NCBI RefSeq assembly: GCF_003050705.1
Contig: NZ_QAOG01000006.1
Location: 124,001-188,000 of the forward strand
Reading direction: 5' to 3'
DNA length: 64,000 nucleotides
DNA from: Sphingomonas aurantiaca
GTDB lineage: Bacteria; Pseudomonadota; Alphaproteobacteria; Sphingomonadales; Sphingomonadaceae
Shown: positions 47,423-56,824 of the stretch, piece after piece
How positions within the stretch are numbered: the first letter of the stretch is position 1
Layout of the letters: every line of letters starts with the position of its first letter
Position numbers and translations under genes: made by a program
The notes under the pieces: model-generated
The model's database searches: none
Told to the model about the DNA's origin: nothing
Seen by the model: only the letters and a program-made list of their open reading frames with translations

Positions 47423-49914
47423 GCCTCCTATCGGCGCGACTTGCGCTGGGGTGGCTGATCGGCGGAGAATGGCGCGCGCACCCTGCCCGCCTCGCCTTGA
47501 CCGCGGTGGCGATCGCGATCGGCGTTGCGCTCGGGTTCGCGGTCCATCTGGTCAACGGCTCGGCGCTGTCGTCGTTCGAGGGTGCGTTGCGGAGTGTGAA
47601 CGGGCGGGCGGACGTGCAGGTCAACGCCACGACCCCGTTTGGGTTCGACGAGGCGCTGTATGCGCGAGTTGCGACCGCGACGGGCGTCGCGGATGCGAGT
47701 CCTGTGGTCGTCCTGCGCGCGACCGCGGGCACGGCGCGCTTCACGCTGCTGGGTCTCGACGTCATCCGTGCAGCGCAGGTGACGCCGTCGCTGATCGGCA
47801 TCGCCCCCGCCGGCGTCGACCGTCGCACCGATGCCGCGTTCGACGGGCAGGCGCTGTTCCTGTCATCGGCCGCCTTACGCGTCCTTCGCGTTCGGCCGGG
47901 CGACGCGCTGACCGTGGCGGCAAACGGCAAGGCGACGCAGCTCCGCGTCGCGGGCGCGCTACCCGGCGTCGCAGAGGGCCAAGCGATCGGCGTCGTCGAT
48001 ATCGCCACCGTGCAGTGGCGGTTCGGCAGGCTGGGCCGGCTCGACCGGATCGACGTCAAGCAGGCCGATGGCACCTCGACCGCGGCGTTGACCGCGATCC
48101 TGCCGCGCGATGCGACGATCGGGACCAGCGCCAGCGATGCCACACGCAGCGACGCGCTGTCCCGCGCGTATCGCGTCAATCTCGACATGCTCGCGCTGGT
48201 CGCGCTGCTGACGGGCGGCTTCCTGGTGTTCTCCGCACAGTCCTTGTCGGTCGCGCGCAGGCTTCGCGCATTCGCACTGATCCGGACGCTTGGCCTGCCG
48301 CGCAACGGCATCATCGCCACGGTAGCGCTCGAAGGCCTCGCGATCGGCCTGATCGGATCGAGCCTGGGACTGCTGCTCGGCTATGCGGTGGCCTATGCCG
48401 CGCTTACCAGGTTCGGCGGCGATCTCGGCGCGGGCTATTTCGCCGATGGCAGCGTCCGGCTTGCGTTCGCGCCCGCCGCCGCGGTCGGTTTTTTCCTGCT
48501 CGGCGTGTTTGCAGCGGTTGCCGGCAGCGTCCTGCCCGCACGCATCGCCGCGCGCGTCGCGCCCGCCGCGGCGCTCCGCAACGCTGGCGACATGATCGAT
48601 CCGCGCACGCCCGTTCCGTGGATCCCCGCAGCGGCGCTGATCGCGGTCGGCGGTGTCGCGGCGCAGCTTCCCGCGATCGGCGGACTTCCCATATTCGGGT
48701 TTGCGAGCATGGCGCTGATCCTGGCGGGCGGGATCGCCGGGATGCCATGGCTCGCGCGGACGGTATTGGCGCCACTCGCCCGCCGCTCGGGTCGCAGCGT
48801 CGCCAGCGATCTTGCGATCCACCATCTTCATGGTGCGCCCGGGCAGGCCGCCACCGCCCTGTGCGGGATCGTCGCGAGCACCGCGCTGATGATCGCGATG
48901 GCGGTGATGGTGACCAGCTTCCGCGGCGCCGTAGACGAATGGCTCGGTCAGATCCTGTCGGACGACCTGTATCTGCGCGTTGAGGGCAGCTCAGGCTTCG
49001 ATCCCGCCGCGCAGGCGGTGCTGCGCGCGACTCCCGGCGTGGCGGGCATCGCGTTCAGCCGGCAGGTTCCGCTGACGCTCTCCGCGGATCGCCCGCCGGT
49101 GACGCTGATCGCGCGCCCGGTCGATGCGCGGTTCGTGCTGCTCGACAAGGCCGATCGCCTGCCCGCCGGGACGATCCCGATCTGGCTCTCCGAACCCGCC
49201 GCGCGGCTCTATAACTGGAAGGTCGGCGCGACCGTCACGCTGCCGCTGGCGGGGCGCTATGCCGTCGCCGGCATCTGGCGCGACTACGCCCGCCAGCAGG
49301 GCGCGATCGTGATGCGCGAGACCGATTATAGCAAGGCGACCGGCGACCGGACCCGAACCGAGGCGGCGATCACGCTGCAGCCCGGTGCGGACCCGGTGCG
49401 CGTCGAACAGGCGCTGACGGCGCGTACGCCCCGCGGGCTCGCCCGCTTCGTCTCGATCGCGCGACCAGCCACGCTGCGCCGATACGCGCTCGAGCTGTTC
49501 GATCGCAGCTTTGCGGTGACCTATCTGCTGGAAGGCGTTGCGGTCCTGGTCGGGCTCGCAGGCGTCGCCGCGACGATGTCCGCGCAGACGATCGCCCGCA
49601 CGCGTGAGTTCGGGATGCTGCGGCACATTGGCGTCTCTAAACGCCAGATCGTCGCGATGCTGGCGAGCGAAGGGGCGCTGCTCGGTCTGGTCGGCGGCAT
49701 TGCCGGGATCGCGCTGGGCGGGATCATGGCGCAGGTGCTGGTCCACGTGATTAACCCGCAATCGTTCAACTGGACGATGGCGACGCGCGTTCCCTGGGGA
49801 ATCGTGGCCAGCGTCGCGGGGGCGCTGGTGATCGCCGCCGCCGGCACCGCGACGCTGGCCGGCCGCCGCGCGATCGCCGCCGATGCGGTCCGCATGGTCA
49901 GGGAGGATTGGTGA
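47419..49914 (+). CDS. Fused two-module FtsX-type ABC permease (AttFG-like)
   Basis: Large inner-membrane permease of 831 residues. Helices are seen near residues 23-42 (LALTAVAIAIGVALGFAVHL), 255-275, 305-330, 350-375 and 405-450. A second unit starts with a helix near 480-500 (TALCGIVASTALMIAMAVMV) and ends with three helices (LLEGVAVLVGLAGVAATMSA; GALLGLVGGIAGIALGGIMA; GIVASVAGALVIAAAGTATL). Two periplasmic domains lie between paired helices. FtsX marks RTREFGMLRHIGVSKRQIVA and the earlier RRLRAFALIRTLGLPRNGII each precede a helix pair, so it is two FtsX modules in one chain, equivalent to a pair of half-permeases. Start GTG/ATG overlap with the ATPase; stop overlaps the lipocalin-like gene by one base. 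Confidence 0.92.
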   Translation: MSLLSARLALGWLIGGEWRAHPARLALTAVAIAIGVALGFAVHLVNGSALSSFEGALRSVNGRADVQVNATTPFGFDEALYARVATATGVADASPVVVLRATAGTARFTLLGLDVIRAAQVTPSLIGIAPAGVDRRTDAAFDGQALFLSSAALRVLRVRPGDALTVAANGKATQLRVAGALPGVAEGQAIGVVDIATVQWRFGRLGRLDRIDVKQADGTSTAALTAILPRDATIGTSASDATRSDALSRAYRVNLDMLALVALLTGGFLVFSAQSLSVARRLRAFALIRTLGLPRNGIIATVALEGLAIGLIGSSLGLLLGYAVAYAALTRFGGDLGAGYFADGSVRLAFAPAAAVGFFLLGVFAAVAGSVLPARIAARVAPAAALRNAGDMIDPRTPVPWIPAAALIAVGGVAAQLPAIGGLPIFGFASMALILAGGIAGMPWLARTVLAPLARRSGRSVASDLAIHHLHGAPGQAATALCGIVASTALMIAMAVMVTSFRGAVDEWLGQILSDDLYLRVEGSSGFDPAAQAVLRATPGVAGIAFSRQVPLTLSADRPPVTLIARPVDARFVLLDKADRLPAGTIPIWLSEPAARLYNWKVGATVTLPLAGRYAVAGIWRDYARQQGAIVMRETDYSKATGDRTRTEAAITLQPGADPVRVEQALTARTPRGLARFVSIARPATLRRYALELFDRSFAVTYLLEGVAVLVGLAGVAATMSAQTIARTREFGMLRHIGVSKRQIVAMLASEGALLGLVGGIAGIALGGIMAQVLVHVINPQSFNWTMATRVPWGIVASVAGALVIAAAGTATLAGRRAIAADAVRMVREDW

Positions 49915-51011
49915 TGCCCTACCCGTTCACGCGCCGTTTCAAACGCCTGTCCACAGGCCTGCTCGCGGCCGCCGCGGTGACGCTGACGGCCGCGACGCCT
50001 GCTGCAACCGACTATCCGACCGTCCGCCCCGGCGCGCGGTTCGTCTTCCCGCGCGAGCATGGCGCGCACCCGGCGTTTCGGACCGAATGGTGGTACGTCA
50101 CCGGCCGGCTGGAGACGCGCGAGAAGCGCGACCTAGGTTTCCAGATCACGTTTTTCCGGACGACGCCCAAGACGGATCCTGCCAACCCGAGCAAGTTCGC
50201 GCCCAAGCAGATCCTGTTCGCGCATGCCGCGCTCTCCGATCCTAGCGTTGGCCACCTCCTCCACGGCGAGCGCGCCGCGCGGGCGGGCTTCGGGCTCGCC
50301 CAGGCGCGGATCGGCGACACCGACGTCAGCTTGCGCGACTGGCGTATCCGCCGGCTCGCCGACGGACGCTTCGTCGCCACCGTCAAGACGCCCGAGTTCG
50401 CGCTGGCGTTGACGCTGACGCCGCGCCAGCCGCCGCTGCTCGAGGGCAAGGACGGGTATAGCCAGAAGGGCCCCCTGCCCGAACAGGCGAGCTATTATTA
50501 CTCGGTGCCGCATCTGGCGGTATCGGGCAGCCTGACGCGCAAGGGCACCGCGCAGCCGGTCACCGGCCAAGCGTGGCTGGATCGCGAATGGTCGTCGGAT
50601 TATCTCGGCGGTGGTGCGGTCGGCTGGGACTGGACCGGGCTCAACCTCGACGACGGCGGCGCGCTGATGGCGTTCCGGATCCGCGGTCCGGGCGGCCGGC
50701 AGATCTGGGCGGGTGGATCGTTCCGACGCGCCGACGGCCGGGTCGTCCGGTTCGCGCCCGGCGACGTACGCTTCGCGGCGCTGAAGCGATGGCGATCGCC
50801 GAGGACCGGCGCTGTGTACCCGGTCGCGCAACGTCTCAGCATCCGCCTGCCCGAGGGGGTTCGCCGGCTGGACCTCAACCCGCTGTTCGCCGACCAGGAG
50901 CTCGATGCAAGGCGCAGTGGAATGCCGGTCTATTGGGAGGGGGCGGTCCGCACGCCCGGTGGCAGCGGGTATCTCGAGCTGACGGGTTATGCGGATCCGC
51001 TGAGGATGTGA
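49914..51011 (+). CDS. Exported lipocalin-like AttH/CrtC-domain protein
   Basis: Exported protein of 365 residues in the AttH/CrtC (carotenoid hydratase-like) family, a double-lipocalin fold. A signal peptide covers residues about 1-30 (LSTGLLAAAAVTLTAATPAA). Family blocks are FPREHGAHPAFRTEWWYVTG, LGFQITFFRTTP, ASYYYSVPHLAVSGSL and GQAWLDREWSSDYLGGGAVG followed by WDWTGLNLDDG. ATG 49914 has GGGAGG seven bases upstream and overlaps the permease stop by one base. Together the three genes look like a substrate export/processing system that hands a hydrophobic compound to AttH in the periplasm; the compound is unknown. No carotenoid genes are near. Confidence 0.9.
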   Translation: MPYPFTRRFKRLSTGLLAAAAVTLTAATPAATDYPTVRPGARFVFPREHGAHPAFRTEWWYVTGRLETREKRDLGFQITFFRTTPKTDPANPSKFAPKQILFAHAALSDPSVGHLLHGERAARAGFGLAQARIGDTDVSLRDWRIRRLADGRFVATVKTPEFALALTLTPRQPPLLEGKDGYSQKGPLPEQASYYYSVPHLAVSGSLTRKGTAQPVTGQAWLDREWSSDYLGGGAVGWDWTGLNLDDGGALMAFRIRGPGGRQIWAGGSFRRADGRVVRFAPGDVRFAALKRWRSPRTGAVYPVAQRLSIRLPEGVRRLDLNPLFADQELDARRSGMPVYWEGAVRTPGGSGYLELTGYADPLRM

Positions 51012-52192
51012 TCGCCGCGCGGCTCGGTCAGGAACAGTGCGAACGCCGCCACCGCAAGGCCGGCTCCCACCGCCATCGTCGCGGTCCAGCCGCCATGGTA
51101 GAGGCTGAACGAGGCCAGCATCGACCCTGCCGCGCCGCCCAGGAACACGACGGTCATGTAGATCGCGTTGATTCGCCCGCGGGCGTCGGCGGCGATCGAG
51201 TAGATCACGCGCTGGCCGAGCACCTGGTTCAGCTGTGTCGCCGCATCGAGCAGGATCGCTGCGATCGCCAGCACGATCAGCATATGCGCCGCCCCCGCCC
51301 AGCCCGCGACGACACAGGCCAGGATCGCGCTGCCCAGGGCAATGCCCGTTCCGATTCGAATATAGCCGCGATCGCCGAGCCGTCCGGCGATCGGTGCCGT
51401 CAGCGCACCGCCCGCCCCTGCCAGGGCGAACAGCGCGATGCCGGCCTGCCCGAGACCGAACCGGGTCGCCAGCACCAGCGGCACCGCGGTCCAGAACAGG
51501 TTGAAGATCGCGAACATCGTCGTCTGGTACGCGGTGCGCCGACGGATCGCAGGCGTCCGCGCGAGCAGCTTGAAACTGGACGCGAGGATCTGCGCATAGC
51601 CAAGACCGGGGCTCGGCCGCCGTTCGGGCAGCATCTTCGCCAGCAACAGCGCGAGCGCGACCATAGCCACCGCCGACACCGCGAAGATCGCACGCCAGCC
51701 GGCGATCGACGCAAGTCCGCTCGCCAGCGGCCGCGCGAGCATGATCCCGGTGATCAGTCCCGCCATGATGTTGCCGATCACCTGCCCGCGCTTCGCATCT
51801 GGCGCCAGATGCGCGGCGAGCGGCACCATGATCTGCGCGCCGACCGAACAAAATCCGGTGACGAACGAGAAGACGAGGAAGCTCAGGGCACCGGTCGAGA
51901 ACACCACGCCGATCAGCCCGATCGTCGTGCCCGCGACCATCGTCAGGATCAGCCGGCGGTTCTCGACCAGATCGGCGAGCGACACGATCAGCAACAGGCC
52001 CGCGCCGTAACCTAGCTGCGTCAGCGTGACGATCAGCCCCGCGGTGCTGCCGTGAAGCCCCAGCGCCGGGGCGATCTCGCCGATCAGCGCCTGCGCATAA
52101 TAGAGGTTGGCGACCATCATGCCGCACGCGCCTGCAAAGACGGTCGTGAGCGCGGGTGTCATGGCGGGCATAGTGCGATGGGTGTCGGTCAT
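50987..52192 (-). CDS. MFS transporter
   Basis: Major facilitator with about twelve helices in 401 residues. The helix 2-3 loop SLADLVENRRLIL is a version of the MFS motif A, and the mirror loop GRLGDRGYIRIGT occurs after helix 8. The first helix pair (TTVFAGACGMMVANLYYAQA, LIGEIAPALG) and the wide charged loop after helix 6 (LPERRPSPGLGYAQILASS) suggest a drug or metabolite efflux carrier, but the substrate cannot be told. It converges on the AttH gene with a 25-base overlap and is divergent from fhs. Confidence 0.88.
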   Translation of the reverse strand: MTDTHRTMPAMTPALTTVFAGACGMMVANLYYAQALIGEIAPALGLHGSTAGLIVTLTQLGYGAGLLLIVSLADLVENRRLILTMVAGTTIGLIGVVFSTGALSFLVFSFVTGFCSVGAQIMVPLAAHLAPDAKRGQVIGNIMAGLITGIMLARPLASGLASIAGWRAIFAVSAVAMVALALLLAKMLPERRPSPGLGYAQILASSFKLLARTPAIRRRTAYQTTMFAIFNLFWTAVPLVLATRFGLGQAGIALFALAGAGGALTAPIAGRLGDRGYIRIGTGIALGSAILACVVAGWAGAAHMLIVLAIAAILLDAATQLNQVLGQRVIYSIAADARGRINAIYMTVVFLGGAAGSMLASFSLYHGGWTATMAVGAGLAVAAFALFLTEPRGDHILSGSA

Positions 52193-52274
52193 TGCCGTGG
52201 CGCTTAGGGTGATGTGACGACGCTTGCCAGCTTAGCGTCTGGAATCCCGAGCACAGCCTCGCTAGGCAGGCGCC

Positions 52275-53945
52275 ATGGACACCGATATCGCCATCGCCCG
52301 CAGCGTCGCGCTGCGCCCCATCGCCACCGTCGCGGACGACCTCGGCATCCCCGACGCGGCGATCGAGCCTTATGGTCGCTACAAGGCGAAGATCGCGCTC
52401 GACTGGCTCCAGACGCGCAAGGGCGGTGCGCAAGGCCGGCTGATCCTCGTCACCGCGATCAACCCGACGCCTGCGGGCGAAGGCAAGACCACCACCTCGA
52501 TCGGTCTCGCCGATGCGTTGCGCCACACCGGCCGCAAGGCGGTACTGGCACTGCGCGAGCCCTCGCTCGGACCCTGTTTCGGGACGAAGGGCGGCGCGAC
52601 GGGTGGCGGTCGCGCGCAGGTCGCGCCGATGGAGGACATCAACCTCCACTTCACGGGCGATTTCCACGCGATCACGGCGGCGCATAATCTGCTCGCGGCG
52701 ATGATCGACAACCATATCCACTGGGGCAACGCGCTCCAGATCGACGTCCGCCGCGTAGTATGGCGCCGCGTGCTCGACATGAACGACCGCGCGTTGCGCG
52801 ATATTGTCCAGTCGATCGGCGGAGTCGCCAACGGTTACCCGCGCGAATCCGGGTTCGACATCACCGTCGCGTCCGAAGTGATGGCGATCCTGTGCCTCGC
52901 GAACGACCTGGCCGACATGGAGCGCCGGCTGGGCGATATCGTCGTCGCCTATACGCGCGACCGCCAGCCGGTGACCGCGCGCGACCTGAAGGCGGACGGC
53001 GCGATGGCGGTGCTGCTGGCAGAGGCGATCAAGCCCAACCTCGTCCAGTCGCTCGAGGGCACGCCGGCCTTCCTGCACGGCGGCCCGTTCGCCAACATCG
53101 CGCATGGCTGCAACTCGGTGATCGCGACGCGCGCGGCGCTGTCGCTCGGCGAGTATGTCGTGACCGAGGCCGGGTTCGGCGCGGATCTGGGCGCGGAGAA
53201 GTTCTTCGACATCAAGTGCCGGCAGGCGGGGCTCGCGCCCGACGCGGTCGTGATCGTCGCCACCGCGCGCGCGCTGAAAATGAACGGCGGTGTCGCCAAG
53301 GCCGATTTGGCGCAGGAAAATGTCGAGGCGGTGCGCAGGGGCGCGGTCAACCTCGTCCGCCATATCGAGAATATCCGCCAGTTCGGCGTCCCCGCGATCG
53401 TTGCGATCAACCATTTCTACACCGACAGCGACGCGGAGATCGCCGCGATCGTCGAGGCCGCGGCACAGCATGGTTCGCGTGCGATCCTGTGCCGGCATTG
53501 GGCCGAGGGTGGCGCGGGCGCGGTCGAACTGGCGGATGCGGTCGCGGAGATCTGCGAGACGCATGGCGGCGGGTTCGCGCCGATCTATGGCGACGAGCTA
53601 TCGCTGTTCGACAAGATCGATACGGTCGCGCGGCGGATCTATCGTGCAGAGCATGCAGTTGCCGATCCGAGCGTGCTCGCCCAGCTCAAGCGGTGGGAGG
53701 AGGCGGGCTATGGCCACCTGCCCGTGTGTCTTGCGAAGACGCAGTACAGCTTCTCGACCGACCCGGCGCTGCTCGGCGCGCCGACGGGACACATCGTGCC
53801 GGTCCGCGAGGTGCGGCTTTCTGCTGGCGCCGGCTTCGTGGTGGCGATCTGCGGCGAGATCATGACCATGCCAGGCCTGCCGCGCGTCCCCGCGGCAGAA
53901 GCGATCCACCTGAATGATGAGGGGCTGATCGAAGGGCTGTTTTAA
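52275..53945 (+). CDS. fhs: Formate-tetrahydrofolate ligase
   Basis: Makes 10-formyltetrahydrofolate from formate, THF and ATP. The 556 residues include the P-loop [18 protein letters not shown], the family signature [20 protein letters not shown], the folate region with GKF-like [17 protein letters not shown], and [20 protein letters not shown], followed by [11 protein letters not shown] and [15 protein letters not shown]. The length is typical of the bacterial enzyme. It stands alone. It can feed one-carbon units to PurN (20588), which uses the same cofactor. Followed by a paired-hairpin repeat. Confidence 0.97.
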   Translation: MDTDIAIARSVALRPIATVADDLGIPDAAIEPYGRYKAKIALDWLQTRKGGAQGRLILVTAINPTPAGEGKTTTSIGLADALRHTGRKAVLALREPSLGPCFGTKGGATGGGRAQVAPMEDINLHFTGDFHAITAAHNLLAAMIDNHIHWGNALQIDVRRVVWRRVLDMNDRALRDIVQSIGGVANGYPRESGFDITVASEVMAILCLANDLADMERRLGDIVVAYTRDRQPVTARDLKADGAMAVLLAEAIKPNLVQSLEGTPAFLHGGPFANIAHGCNSVIATRAALSLGEYVVTEAGFGADLGAEKFFDIKCRQAGLAPDAVVIVATARALKMNGGVAKADLAQENVEAVRRGAVNLVRHIENIRQFGVPAIVAINHFYTDSDAEIAAIVEAAAQHGSRAILCRHWAEGGAGAVELADAVAEICETHGGGFAPIYGDELSLFDKIDTVARRIYRAEHAVADPSVLAQLKRWEEAGYGHLPVCLAKTQYSFSTDPALLGAPTGHIVPVREVRLSAGAGFVVAICGEIMTMPGLPRVPAAEAIHLNDEGLIEGLF

Positions 53946-53965
53946 GACCCCGGATGCCTCTTGCT

Positions 53966-54048
53966 CCGTCATCCTGACGAAAGTCAGGATCCAGAGCCAC
54001 GAGCGGCGCGGACTGTTACTCTGGATCCTGACTTTTGTCAGGATGACG
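53966..54048. repeat. Paired-hairpin repeat (GTCATCCTGACGAAAGTCAG type) between convergent genes
   Basis: The left arm begins CCGTCATCCTGACGAAAGTC and runs to GGATCCAGAG (53996). The right arm (54019-54048) is CTCTGGATCC followed by TGACTTTTGTCAGGATGACG, with one change in the loop. It is nearly identical in both arms to the copy at 17901, but the cores differ. It lies downstream of both fhs and the HAD gene. Confidence 0.78.
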
Positions 54049-54060
54049 AAGGGGGGGAGG

Positions 54061-54714
54061 TCAGTCCTGCGTGACGATTAGGCCATCCTCGCGGACGGTT
54101 ACCGACAATCGGACATAATCGACGACGGTCGGATGCGCCATCTCGACCCCGTGCGAATGCGTCGCGGTGATCACGAGCACATCGGCCCCCGCGGCCTCCC
54201 CCGCGGTGATCCCGGCTGCGGCGTCTTCGAACACCAGGCAATCGCCCGCCGCGACACCGAGTCTTTCGGCGGCGACCAGGAAGCAGTCCGGCGCAGGCTT
54301 GCCGTTCGGAATGTCGTCGGCGGCGATCATCGTCGCGGGGACCGGCAGCCCTGCAGCCTTCAGGCGCACTTCGGCGAGCGCGCGCGGCGCCGAGGTCACG
54401 ATCGTCCAGCGCTCAGGCGGCAGGCTGGCGAGGAACGCCGCGGCGCCCGCGATCGGCGCGATGTCGTCCACATCCTCCATCTCCGCCGCGGTGATCGCTG
54501 CGGCTTCGGCGACCGGATCGACACCGGGAAGGCCAAGCCGCCTTACCGTCTCGACCGATTGCACCCCGTGGATCGTCGGCACGAACGTCGCGGCGTCGAG
54601 GCCGTGCGCGATTGCCCATTTGGTCCAGGTGCGCTCGGCCGACGCGATCGAGGTTAGAATCGTCCCGTCCATGTCGAACAGGAACGCGGCGTAAGTGCGG
54701 GTGGGGAAGGTCAT
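54061..54714 (-). CDS. HAD-superfamily sugar-phosphatase-like hydrolase
   Basis: Haloacid-dehalogenase phosphatase of the beta-phosphoglucomutase/sugar-phosphatase branch, 217 residues. Motif 1 is FDMDGTILTS (nucleophile and acid-base aspartates), motif 2 IVTSAPRA, motif 3 GKPAPDCFLVAAERLG, motif 4 VFEDAAAGITAGEAAG. The helical cap (about residues 20-85, GLDAATFVPTIHGVQSVETV) is of the small alpha type. The ATG at 54714 gives MTFPTRTYAAFLFDMDG. Substrate unknown: a hexose or glycerol phosphate is usual for the group. Stands between two repeat elements. Confidence 0.9.
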   Translation of the reverse strand: MTFPTRTYAAFLFDMDGTILTSIASAERTWTKWAIAHGLDAATFVPTIHGVQSVETVRRLGLPGVDPVAEAAAITAAEMEDVDDIAPIAGAAAFLASLPPERWTIVTSAPRALAEVRLKAAGLPVPATMIAADDIPNGKPAPDCFLVAAERLGVAAGDCLVFEDAAAGITAGEAAGADVLVITATHSHGVEMAHPTVVDYVRLSVTVREDGLIVTQD

Positions 54715-54771
54715 CGGGTGCTCGTGATCGAGGTTGGCGGGTGAGGCAAGGCCGTTTGGTCCGCACTTTTG

Positions 54772-54877
54772 CACCACCCCGGCGGAGGCCGGCGCCCGGT
54801 TGGCATGTCCGAAGTGACAACGGGCAGCCCGTCATCAGCATTGCCGCCCAGTTGGGCCTCGGCCTTCGCCGGGGCGG
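54772..54877. repeat. Degenerate paired-hairpin repeat upstream of the HAD gene
   Basis: The left arm CACCACCCCGGCGGAGGCCG begins at 54772. The right arm ends CGGCCTTCGCCGGGGCGG at 54877. Arms match the CCCCGGCGAAGGCCGGGG subtype with several changes, and the flanks CGGTTGGCA and TGCCGCCCAGTTGG also correspond. It is the most decayed member of the family and lies between two genes on the same strand, after csbD. Confidence 0.6.
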
Positions 54878-54956
54878 CGGCGGCGGGAAGCGTTACACAA
54901 TGAAAAGGCCGCCCCGGTCTCCCGAAGCGGCCAATATTCCTGCATCAAGCCAAAGC

Positions 54957-55139
54957 TTAGATGTCGTCGCCGAGTGCGCCCTTGACGCTGCCCTTGACGT
55001 TCTGCGCAGTGCCCTTGGCCTGCTGCGCTTCGCCTTCGGCTACCAGACGATCGTTATCGGTTGCCTTGCCTACGGCTTCCTTGACGTTGCCTGCAACCTT
55101 GTTGCCTGCCGCTGCGACCTTGTCGGTGAACTCGCCCAT
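54957..55139 (-). CDS. CsbD-family stress protein
   Basis: Small hydrophilic protein of 60 residues with the CsbD repeat plan: MGEFTDKVAAAGNKVAGNVK, EAVGKATDNDRLVAEGEAQQ, AKGTAQNVKGSVKGALGDDI. CsbD-like proteins are abundant in stationary phase or under general stress in many bacteria; no enzymatic role is known. ATG 55139 is used; an ATG four codons earlier (MEALMGEF) is possible. No partner gene adjoins it, and it lies between the thiSG gene and a repeat on the minus strand. Confidence 0.9.
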   Translation of the reverse strand: MGEFTDKVAAAGNKVAGNVKEAVGKATDNDRLVAEGEAQQAKGTAQNVKGSVKGALGDDI

Positions 55140-55261
55140 CAGAGCCTCCACTTGTTGTGCTAGCCCGCCAACCGGGCCGCTTGAACTTGCTAAGGTATAA
55201 CGGCCGTCTTTCCCGTGGGTTCCGTGACGTTTGCGTCATGACCCGGTTTGCTAGGGCGCGA

Positions 55262-56254
55262 TCAGATGAGCCCGGCCAGCGGGCTCGACGGATCGGCATA
55301 GCGCCGCTGCCCCATTCGACCGGCCCGATAGGCGAGCCGCCCCGATTCGACAGCGGCCTTCATCGCCGCCGCCATCATCAAGGGATCCTTCGCCTCGGCG
55401 ATCGCGGTATTCATCAGCACGCCGTCGCAGCCGAGCTCCATCGCGACCGCAGCATCTGATGCGGTGCCGACGCCCGCATCGACCAGCACGGGCACCCCTG
55501 CCCCCTCGACGATCAGCCGGATCGTCACGCGGTTCTGGATGCCCAGCCCCGAGCCGATCGGCGCGCCCAGCGGCATGATCGCGACTGCGCCCGCATTCTC
55601 TAGACGCTTGGTCGCGATCGGATCGTCGACACAATAGACCATCGGCTTGAAACCCTCGTTCGCCAGCATCTCGGTCGCGCGCAGCGTCTCGACCATGTCG
55701 GGATAGAGCGTCTTTGCCTCGCCGAGCACTTCGAGCTTCACCAGCTCCCAACCACCCGCCTCGCGCGCCAGCCGCAGCGTGCGAATCGCCGATTCGGCAT
55801 CGAAGCAGCCCGCGGTATTGGGCAGGTAAGTGACCTTTCTGGGGTCGATGAAGTCGGTCAGCATCGGCGCGTTGCGATCCGATACGTTGACCCGGCGCAC
55901 GGCGACCGTGACGATCTCCGCGCCCGACGCCGCGACGGCGGCGGCGTTCTGCGCGAAATCCTTGTACTTGCCGGTACCGACGATCAGCCGCGAATTGAAC
56001 GTCTGCCCCGCGACGGTCCAGCTATCCGCATGGTCACCGCCGCCCACGAAATGCACGATCTCCAGGTCGTCGCCGTCCTCGACCATCACGTCCGCCAGCG
56101 TCGAGCGCGGTACCACTTCCATGTTGCGCTCGACCGCGATCTTCTCGGGAACGAGGCCGAGTTCGGTTGCGAGTCCAGCCAGCGAGAGCCCGGCCGTGAC
56201 GCGCTTGTGCTCGCCGTTGACGGTGATCGAAACGGTGCCATCGGAATGGGGCAT
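55262..56254 (-). CDS. thiSG: Fused sulfur carrier ThiS and thiazole synthase ThiG
   Basis: One 330-residue chain with two thiamine-pathway proteins. Residues about 1-72 are Thi[27 protein letters not shown]-like [13 protein letters not shown], and the terminal FVGGGDHA where free ThiS would end in Gly-Gly. Residues about 75-330 are Thi[63 protein letters not shown] and the phosphate loop [23 protein letters not shown] at 56254. It stands alone and is divergent from aroQ. The upstream region shows no TPP riboswitch. How the carrier's C-terminus is freed is not evident. Confidence 0.95.
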   Translation of the reverse strand: MPHSDGTVSITVNGEHKRVTAGLSLAGLATELGLVPEKIAVERNMEVVPRSTLADVMVEDGDDLEIVHFVGGGDHADSWTVAGQTFNSRLIVGTGKYKDFAQNAAAVAASGAEIVTVAVRRVNVSDRNAPMLTDFIDPRKVTYLPNTAGCFDAESAIRTLRLAREAGGWELVKLEVLGEAKTLYPDMVETLRATEMLANEGFKPMVYCVDDPIATKRLENAGAVAIMPLGAPIGSGLGIQNRVTIRLIVEGAGVPVLVDAGVGTASDAAVAMELGCDGVLMNTAIAEAKDPLMMAAAMKAAVESGRLAYRAGRMGQRRYADPSSPLAGLI

Positions 56255-56375
56255 AGATATGTGATCCACTATACAGCGAAGGCGCCGCTCGACTTGTCGC
56301 GAGACGGGCCTGTAAGGAATGGCGTGACGCGCATATAGAGACCGCTCCGCAGCGCCCGCAACCGAAAGGCCGACC

Positions 56376-56810
56376 TTGCCCGATACGATCTTCGTCCTGA
56401 ACGGCCCCAACCTCAATTTGCTGGGGACGCGCGAGCCGGAAATCTATGGCGACGAGACGCTCGACGATATCGCCGGGATGCTCGAGGACCGCGCGCGCGA
56501 ACTCGACCTGACGATCGACATGCGCCAGTCGAATCACGAGGGCCACCTCGTCGACTGGATCCAGGAGGCGCAGGCGCGCGGCGCGAAAGCGGTGATTCTC
56601 AACGCCGGCGCGTTCACGCACACCTCGGTCGCGGTCCATGACGCGATCAAGGGCGTGAAGACGCCGGTAATCGAAGTGCATCTTTCCAATCCCCACACAC
56701 GTGAATCGTTCAGGCATGTAAGCCTGGTCGGGCAGGCGTCGAAGGGTACGATCGCGGGTTTCGGCGCGCTTTCGTATCTGCTTGCGCTTGAAGCCGTCGC
56801 ACGGTTCTGA
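56376..56810 (+). CDS. aroQ: 3-dehydroquinate dehydratase, type II
   Basis: Third step of the shikimate pathway. The 144 residues show [16 protein letters not shown] with the catalytic tyrosine at the end, [12 protein letters not shown] with the histidine region, [16 protein letters not shown] and [17 protein letters not shown], all typical of the dodecameric type II enzyme. A TTG start at 56376 is used because [12 protein letters not shown] is the family N-terminus; no ATG lies near. accB starts 14 bases downstream, an order (aroQ-accB-accC) widespread in proteobacteria. Confidence 0.97.
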   Translation: MPDTIFVLNGPNLNLLGTREPEIYGDETLDDIAGMLEDRARELDLTIDMRQSNHEGHLVDWIQEAQARGAKAVILNAGAFTHTSVAVHDAIKGVKTPVIEVHLSNPHTRESFRHVSLVGQASKGTIAGFGALSYLLALEAVARF

Positions 56811-56824
56811 CAGGAGGCCCCGCC

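Noticed and set aside
49914..51011. Carotenoid 1,2-hydratase (CrtC) as a specific call
   Set aside because: The family match is to the broad AttH/CrtC fold; linkage to an ABC exporter and lack of carotenoid genes argue against naming it CrtC.
50133..53564. Very long open frame on the minus strand (over 1,100 codons)
   Set aside because: It crosses the AttH gene, the MFS gene and fhs in other frames, has Arg/Asp-rich shadow composition of a GC-rich genome and no domain; the real genes have full motifs.
56255..56375. Possible TPP riboswitch upstream of thiSG
   Set aside because: Read on the minus strand, the leader lacks the CUGAGA and ACCUGA blocks of the TPP aptamer and the gap is short and shared with aroQ.
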